From: Turbatrix aceti
Lineage: Eukaryota > Nematoda > Chromadorea > Rhabditida > Panagrolaimidae
DNA: 64,000 bases
Assembly: GCA_963969345.1 (NCBI GenBank)
Contig: OZ017767.1
Span: 11,476,471-11,540,470 of the forward strand
Direction: 5' to 3'
Part shown: positions 57,399 to 64,000 of the stretch, piece after piece
How the letters are laid out: every line of letters begins with the position of its first letter
Numbering within the stretch: position 1 is the first letter of the stretch
Made by a program: the position numbers and the translations under genes
The notes under the pieces: model-generated
Databases searched by the model: none
The model's input: only the letters and a program-made list of their open reading frames with translations
What the model was told of the DNA's origin: nothing

Positions 57399-57641
57399 CT
57401 GGGTCGTTTTTTAATGAATCATGTTTTGTAGCAGTTTGTCGTCTGGTGTTGGAGTTTTTGGTAAATTGTTGTTTTATTTCTGATTGTTTTGTTTAAAAAT
57501 TTCTTTAATTGAAAATGACATGCATAAAACTTTTTATTTATTTGTCTATTTTTACTGCAGCTATTTTGGCCGAAAGTTTGTTAAATTTTATAAAAAAAAT
57601 AAATTGAAATAAATATTTTTTTAGGCTTAAAAAACTGTCCA

Positions 57642-58292
57642 ATGCCTGTTATCAGACCAATTATTCAAAAAGCAGTTGAAAGTGTTGGAAACGAAGCGAC
57701 TTTGCAGATGCAGGTTTGAAATTTTTTTTATATATAAAAATATTTTTTATTGAATTAATATTTTTTCACATGATTTTTTTGATAAAAATTAAAAAAAAAT
57801 TTTGATTGACGTTGTAATATTTATCCTCAGCTAATCCGCCGCATCCTGGAAGACATATACGGTGGAACCTGGGGTGTCCTAATCATCTCCGATGACTCAC
57901 TCATTGCCACAGCCGTTCACTGGACCTTTCCGCAGCACAAGCACACCGACGGCACAGCCGCTTTTTGCCTGTATGCCGAAAATGGATGGCAATATAACGT
58001 CTTCAAAACAGGCGACGTCGATACCGAAAATCGACTGAGTGTGGAAGATGTTATCCGAAAGTTGGTTTGATGTCGTGTTGAATCGTTAAAAAAATATATT
58101 TAAGATTAAGGGAGAAAAAAAATCCAGGTGAACGCCCTCAGCAGAGACGTCGTGTTTCCGAGATTCCTAGACGAACTGAAAGTGGCCCAGCGTCAAATGC
58201 AGAAGCGCAGACAGAAGGCGACGCTACTTGGACGTTCTTTGACGGACGCCGAAGACCCAGCGGAGGCAGTGCCGTTTCATGGCTGCGTGTGA
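57642..58292 (+). CDS. Divergent LC8-like dynein light chain with C-terminal extension
   Basis: Exons 57,642-57,713; 57,831-58,064; 58,128-58,292; 156 aa. The start follows a TTTTTTAG acceptor at 57,624. Residues 1-80 align in order with LC8: MPVIRPIIQKAVESVG for the first helix, LIRRILEDIYGGTWGVLIIS for the IKKxFDKKYGPTWHCIVG segment, then a VHWTFPQHKH / FCLY strand region in place of HETKHFIYFYLG. LC8 dimers bind short linear motifs in dynein and many other partners; key groove residues differ here, so partner choice may too. The third exon (VNALSRDVVFPRFLDELKVA...) adds a basic helix absent from ordinary LC8. Without that splice the protein would stop at 58,068. AATAAA near 58,336. Confidence 0.65.
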
Positions 58293-61200
58293 AGGAAGAT
58301 GATTGAGTGTTTACGATATTATGTGCTCGAATATGGAAATAAAAATAGTACAACTGCTTGCTAAATGAATGTCAAAAGAGGGCGAAACTTCAACTTTGAG
58401 TATGTTGGGACATTTGTGTATTTTTAAAGTTTTAAAATAACCTTGAGTTTTATGTACAAAGAGAGGATAGCAATCTGTGTATTTAAATATTTGTTATTTT
58501 TAGCTTTTTCGTTTTTTTTTGTTGTTTTGATGGTTATTTTTATCTTGTTTTACATTATTTATGTATTTGTTGCTTATTTTTGACTCTTCAAATTAGAATT
58601 TTTTATTTTTGTTGCAAAAATGTTTTGAATTAAAAAAATTATAAAAGTCATTTTTCGTACGAAACTGAACTATAGTTTTTTGTACGAAACTGGACATACA
58701 TATATGTCCTGGGATTGGAAATAAGTTCGCTTGCGTCATGACTAAATTTTTGAAGCAAAGAAAGCAAACAAAAATTTGGGAAAAATTGTGGTAGCGGTGT
58801 GAAAATTTCCAGGCTACAACCGCTGTATTGGGAACTAAATAGAGTAGGTGGACGTGGTTCATTCGTTGCTCGCAACCTGTTCTGACCACTGTCCGTGTTG
58901 TTCAAAAACTACAGAGACAACACCAAAATAGATACAATCCAAACAAGTTCTAACTAACATAAGTTTATGTGCCGTCCTTATATTGAACACAAAAGGGGGA
59001 AAAGGGCCATTACAACAACAATTGGGTTAGAACATTTGAATATTTTTCAAGTCGTCCTTTTCGCAGGCACCACAGAGATCAGGTTCCCAGCGATAAGATT
59101 CGGAGCGACTGCGACAAGTGTGAATGCCGCTCATCAGAATGATCGCCGTGAAGCTCCCAAAAACAGTGTCAAAATAGGTGTTATTGGAAAAAAAACCGGC
59201 AAAGAACATTCATTTGTTTTTCAACGGTATACATACATAGAGTCAACGGAGTCAACGGTTGGGGGAGTTTTTGAATGCTCGTTCGTTCATCTTTGTTCGC
59301 AAACACAGTCCAAATTGCTTATTCAATTTTCGGAACAAAATTATGAAAATCTGAAAATGTTGGTTAGAGTGCAGATTTGAAAATAAGATGCCAAAAATTA
59401 AACCTGGTCATTTCGGGCCGATCCGAGCCCAGAAACACCCAATCATGTTTGTTATTGACTTTTTTATTTTCTTAAAATTTTTTTGTGTTAGAACAATGTA
59501 TGTAGCAAAAAACAACAAATAAATCCAAATAAATATACATAAACGTCATTTCCCAGAAAATTTTCATTTGTTTTTATTTTGCCCCTGGCAAATCCTAACA
59601 CCCTCCCTTCCTTTATTTTTTACACTTAATCATTCATTTTATTCAAGTGCTTTTGAACATAAAATAGAATTTCGCAGCTTGCCAGGATTTGCTGAAAAAT
59701 GTGACGAAGCAACAAAAAAAAAGATCATGCGTATTTTGCCGGATGTTGGATGTTGGCAACGGGAGGGCAAAAATGCCATCATGCATATTCATATAACTGA
59801 ACCACAAAAGTGTTAGAAGGAGAAGCGCCAGAGTTTTAGGAACGATAAAAAAACTGAATTTGTGGTTGTTAGTCATATCCTTCATCCCACTCCTCCTTCT
59901 TTATGAAAGAGATAAGCAGGCAACGACATTGATTTGTGCTTTTTGTTGGCGTAGGACTTGATGTTTGGTAGGCAAATATGGGATGATTTTTTTGGAAATT
60001 GAATTTTATTTAGTAAAAAAAAACTAAATTGTTAGTGGTTTTTTTTCATAAAGAACATCTTTTATATCGGAAATTACTAAACGTAAATCTTTTGGAGGTC
60101 CGAAAATATAAAAATTAAATTTGCGGGCCTAAAAATAAATAGCCACAAGATAAATTTTTTTGACGGCTTTAGTATCAAGTGAAAAATAAATTTTTTTTGG
60201 AAAAATTTTGTTGCACTTTTTGTACATTATAATTCATGTTAAAAAATGACGTATTATAGAATTACTACATAATTTTGACGATGAATTTCTCTTAAAATTA
60301 GGGGGAGGATAGTGACACTCCTGAGCATGCCAAACCCCCCCCCCCCCCCAGATGTAAGATTTTCACGTGGGCTGAAGGGCTTGCCGCGAACAAATTTTCC
60401 GGGTTGGGCTACAGTATTTTTCAGTTTTCAATAATTTTATGTGCTTCCAAATTTTTTCACTGACTTAATTTTTTAGTTGGTGAGAACGCGTTTCCCGATG
60501 ACTCACAACAATCTTTTTTTCCGTCTCTGCCAGCATTCGTGTTTCCTAGCCCACCCTTTTTATAACAAACTTCCGATTTGGCTTTCTTGGAATGATTCAG
60601 GTGTGGTGATGAATTAATTATTAATCTATGCATGAGATTCCATGTCTGATTCCGGGCAACATACACAAACTTTTTGTTTTGTTTTTTTTTTTAAATAGGA
60701 GGTGCATTTTTGGGTCTACTAGCTAATTGAGAGACAGACTTGGTCAAAACTGCTAAAAAATACACAAATCCACGGTTGAGCCGAGCCGTAAATTTTATAT
60801 CTCTTTTCGCCGGTTTGTCAAAATATACATAAAATGAATAAAAATCTCCTGGACAGCGGTCCGTTGGTCCCCATGGTCTCCGCGGATGAACATTTGGCTT
60901 GTCGTCACTTTTAGGGAAATCTATTTTTAGAATCGATGAAATGTTTATTTTTTGTAAATACATATAACGTGAAGTGTCTATTTTTTTTGGCGGGGTTTTT
61001 GACGTGCTTTTTGTCAGGTGGGGGTGTCTGCAGATGTGACGGAAAAAATTATTTTGTAGTAAAACTATCTTTTTTATTTTTTTGCAATCATAAAATTCTA
61101 CTGTTGTGTTTTAGACAAAAGTAACTTTTTTATATAAATTATATATTTAAAACATAACTGATGATTTTTTAATCCCTGATTGACATATTGAATACTGTAT

Positions 61201-61351
61201 AATGTTGCCTCCATATCTGTTCACTTTTTTTTTGCAAAAAGCCACAGGGAAGTAAGTTAAAGTCAATCTTACATCAAATTCCAACTACACGATTTACCTT
61301 AAACTGTTGATAACTAATTATTTTTTCTGTGTCTAGGTACACATTTGTATT
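58293..61351. other. Intergenic
   Basis: A+T-rich, with a poly-C run near 60,334-60,349. The 137-codon frame at 58,967-59,380 has an ATG but no family and poor composition; I do not call it. No other signal. Confidence 0.4.
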
Positions 61352-61715
61352 TATTTATTTATTTATTTCACCATTACTCAGTGGTTAGTTATCATTAGAC
61401 CAGATGCTAGGAGGCACAAATGATGTCCACGTAGGTGTAAATGTCTCGATTCGTTTTGGTCGCGATTTCTTCTTCCCATCGTTGCTGTGGTCTGGTTTTC
61501 GTCTTGTTGAACACCGAGTTGAGCGAATCGACCCAGCGTAGAGTGGAGGGAGAGCTCGAAATCGTCCTCGATGTCCTTGAGGAGAAGTCCGGAGGAGATA
61601 GGTCGCTGATCCCGCCATTTCCATCCACTGCGTCTTCTTGACGTTGACTTCCAGTCCGACGTCCTTGCAGATGATGGCCATATCCGACAGCATTTCCTGA
61701 AGTTCTTCGCCAGTG
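61352..61715 (-). mobile_element. LINE 3' end, copy 3 (longest)
   Basis: The - strand reads reverse-transcriptase-like sequence MLSDMAIICKDVGLEV then NVKKTQWMEM (the (G/V)L-x-(I/V)N-x-KK(S/T) region of non-LTR elements). After a frame change follows RWEEEIATKTNRDIYTYVD. It ends in stop codons and a TAAATAAATA tail. Frames are shifted, so it is a dead, 5'-truncated copy. Clade not determined. Confidence 0.75.
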
Positions 61716-63646
61716 TGTAAATAAGAACACCCTTAATAAGATGAATGTATAAATTTACGTGCTCGTTTGTTCGTTCTTTGGGGTGTTCAAAAGGGTCGAA
61801 CATCAAGCAACGGTTCTAGGTAGAGTGTCTGCATTTTGATCATAATTTGATCATTTAAAAATAAAATTCAAATGATTAAGTTGTGTACTGTATGTTGTGT
61901 TTAGGTGCGCCTAAAATAATATTTTTTCTTCAATTAAAAAAATCTTAAAACGGTGTTACTAAAAAAACGCACCCCCATTGATTCACATTACCCCAAAAAA
62001 ACCCGTTCAAAAAACAAAAAAATTCTTTAGTTTTTTTTTGAATTCCTAGAAACATTATTAACCTGCGGAGGCATTTTGCTATCCTTTCCTAAGGTTTTAT
62101 TCAATTTTCGAAAAGCTAAAAAGTCCCTAAGGGAATCAAAAACAATTGAATAGGGCCCACCAATTAAAATTTTGTCAAAAATATGGTTGTTGATCCCTTG
62201 CCAGGGTCGGCTTCCTATTTTTGACCCGAAAAATGAGAGAAAGTATCCATTGCAAAACAGGGCTCAAAGATTTTTTTTATTAAAGTTGGGTTTTTTCTTC
62301 ACGTGCACCTTGGATTGAAGGGTTGCGTCATCGTCCTCGGCGCACCATGCCTTGCTCTTCGCCGGACTGAGATATGTAGACACTAGTTGAGGGCGTAAGA
62401 TGATCACTTGTTGTAATTGGTTTGAAATTTCATTCGACACCCTTGTATGACGATGATGACGATGACCCACCCGGGGCGTGTTGTTTCCTGTACTCCGACG
62501 TCTGCAAAGATTGAACGTCAAAAAGTATGTCTTTGCACTTGTTGAGATTTTATGTCGTATTCAACCCTTCGAAAAACACCCAAAAATTTATTTGGTTCAT
62601 GGATGTGTTAAATTTAGATCCCAGACAAATATTATTTTTTCCATTTTTTATGTATGCAAATTGGTGGGTTCTGTAATTTCAGACGACATCTATATCTTAC
62701 TTTTTTGGTGTTGTTGTCTCTTCTCCATCGAACGTGCACACGTACGCACATACGTTTAAAGATAACAACAAAATTTATTATGCCTCACCGAACGATTTGT
62801 AGTTTCATCTATCAGTTGAATAGTTGTTGTCAGCCTGTTTTTGGCGCTTCTGACACGAACAATGACAAAAACAAAAAAAAACTTCCGTTACTTTTGCAGA
62901 GAAAAAGTTTTTTTTAACATCGAAAATTTTTTTTTCAGTTTTTTTAAATTAAACTTCGTCATTTTTTAGTTTTTTTCTTATTTTAGAAAAGAAAATATAT
63001 TTAAAAAAAAGTTTTTTTATATTTTTCTTATCTAATTTTTTTTTCAATTTAAAAAATGTACTGCAGGAATTTACAATAGCTTGTTTAGACAGATTGCACG
63101 CATTTTGTATCTAAAGTGATTTTAAATTGTCCAAAACGGCCCTCGAAATCAGGCACAGTCCGCTTTAGCTTTTGCTGCAAACCCCAGACTTAGAAAACGA
63201 CGAACGGTCTTGCAAAACTTGACGACGCGAAAAAGTGCCATTTGAACTCTGTAGAATCAAAAATGTTTCATTTATCAAAAAAAATATTATTCCTTATTTT
63301 GAATAACAATTTTTTTTTCAAACCGCCTAAACATTATTCGTCATTTTTTAATTGGTATATTTGCATTATAATTTTTAGTTTGCAATGCTGATGATAATGC
63401 TAGAAAGAGATGAGTTTGTATATCTCTTGAGGAAGTCGTCGCACGTGATATAGACTTCCTCCCAGAATTTTTGTTCATGCGCAATTAGAGAGTACAAGAA
63501 TTACTTTTAAAGTAAAAATTCGTTTCTATCACATTTTTTCAAGAACTAAAAAATGAACGTTTTCAAAACTTAAAAAATGAACTTTGGAAAATTCTTTGGA
63601 TCAAAAGTTCAGTTCAGTTAAAAATTCTATTTTGTACGTCATACTG
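61716..63646. other. Intergenic with one exon-like frame
   Basis: On the - strand, after a CTTTGCAG acceptor at 62,506, an open frame runs to a stop at 62,264. It reads HRHHRHTRVSNEISNQLQQV then IILRPQLVSTYLSPAKSKAW, followed by a Lys-rich end overlapping AATAAA. It could be the last exon of a gene further right, possibly the frame at 63,647-64,000. Otherwise A+T-rich. Confidence 0.3.
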
Positions 63647-64000
63647 TTAATTTTTGAAAACTTTGAGTGGTAAATTTAATTTGTCAACCAAAAAATATCC
63701 AAGATCCTGTACTTTTTGCAACGAGGATGTTACAAATTTGCTGACAGTTTCAATAGCATTTTGCATAATAAATTGCCAATTGTCTTTTTTCATTGTAGTA
63801 GTCGTAGTAGTGCTCCTGGGGGTTTCCAGGAATCCGTCCGCACTTTTTTCTGACTGCGTGGCAGCGGGTAGAGCAAAGAAGTACAACAAGTTGTTGTCGG
63901 CACGGAAGTGTATCGATACCGGGGGGAGGAGGAAAACAATTGCCGTGAACCACAACTTTTTTTTCACGTGCTTAAAAATAGGCGGGACACGGACAATGAA
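63647..64000 (-). CDS. Partial open frame at right edge, unknown
   Basis: Open from the window edge to TAA at 63,647, with no ATG before the hydrophobic stretch KKKLWFTAIVFLLPPVSI; any true start lies outside the window. It continues with a Thr run, then an amphipathic part (AIETVSKFVTSSLQKVQDLG). It could be a signal-anchor or secreted protein whose 5' end is missing. No family recognised. Confidence 0.35.
   Translation of the reverse strand, partial: FIVRVPPIFKHVKKKLWFTAIVFLLPPVSIHFRADNNLLYFFALPAATQSEKSADGFLETPRSTTTTTTMKKDNWQFIMQNAIETVSKFVTSSLQKVQDLGYFLVDKLNLPLKVFKN

Noticed and set aside
58967..59380. 137-codon + frame
   Set aside because: It has an ATG but no recognisable domain, signal or neighbouring exons, and its composition looks like chance.

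Overview
This is a nuclear genome window from a nematode, most likely a rhabditid. The genes are split by short introns with T-rich ends and TTTTAG or TTTCAG acceptors. Nematode-specific families are present: Clc-like claudin relatives, small secreted saposin-like proteins and a divergent SH2 protein. The order seipin, JAMP, PGAP3, all on the + strand, matches what I remember of neighbouring C. elegans genes (R01B10.6, R01B10.5, R01B10.4). Exons below were worked out by hand from splice sites, reading phase and family conservation; no transcript data were available.

Left part (1-19.8 kb) is a conserved housekeeping block. It holds a TMPPE-like metallophosphoesterase running off the left edge (-), a divergent SH2 protein (+), the tRNA methyltransferase TRM13 (-), a THAP zinc-finger protein (+), seipin (+), JAMP (+) and PGAP3 (+). 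The functions cluster on endoplasmic-reticulum biology: lipid droplets, ER-associated degradation and GPI-anchor remodelling. PGAP3 is split by a 3.9 kb intron built from nested mobile elements.

Middle part (19.8-36.4 kb) is an accessory region. A gene for an unfamiliar secreted protein is present as a near-identical inverted pair about 1 kb apart. Beside it lie two saposin-like genes and a third saposin remnant. Then comes about 6 kb of palindromic mobile elements, two of which sit back to back inside the last codons of the second saposin gene. Two more tiny secreted-protein genes with TATA boxes flank a further palindrome.

Right part (36.4-64 kb) holds three Clc-like genes (one with a hAT-type element in its last exon, two in tandem), a Cys-loop ligand-gated channel with an anion-type pore, a divergent LC8-like dynein light chain and an incomplete open frame at the right edge. 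Most of 38.9-44.2 and 58.3-63.6 kb is A+T-rich sequence with no gene I can defend, plus LINE 3' ends and a tRNA-Glu-like fragment. A 200-base N gap lies at 47,769-47,968.

The most unusual content is a set of long hairpin elements. Three are 1.36-1.39 kb palindromes flanked by TTAA. A fourth palindrome with different ends carries the same core. Their insertions cut a saposin gene and nest inside the PGAP3 intron. Target-site duplications are directly readable for five insertions.
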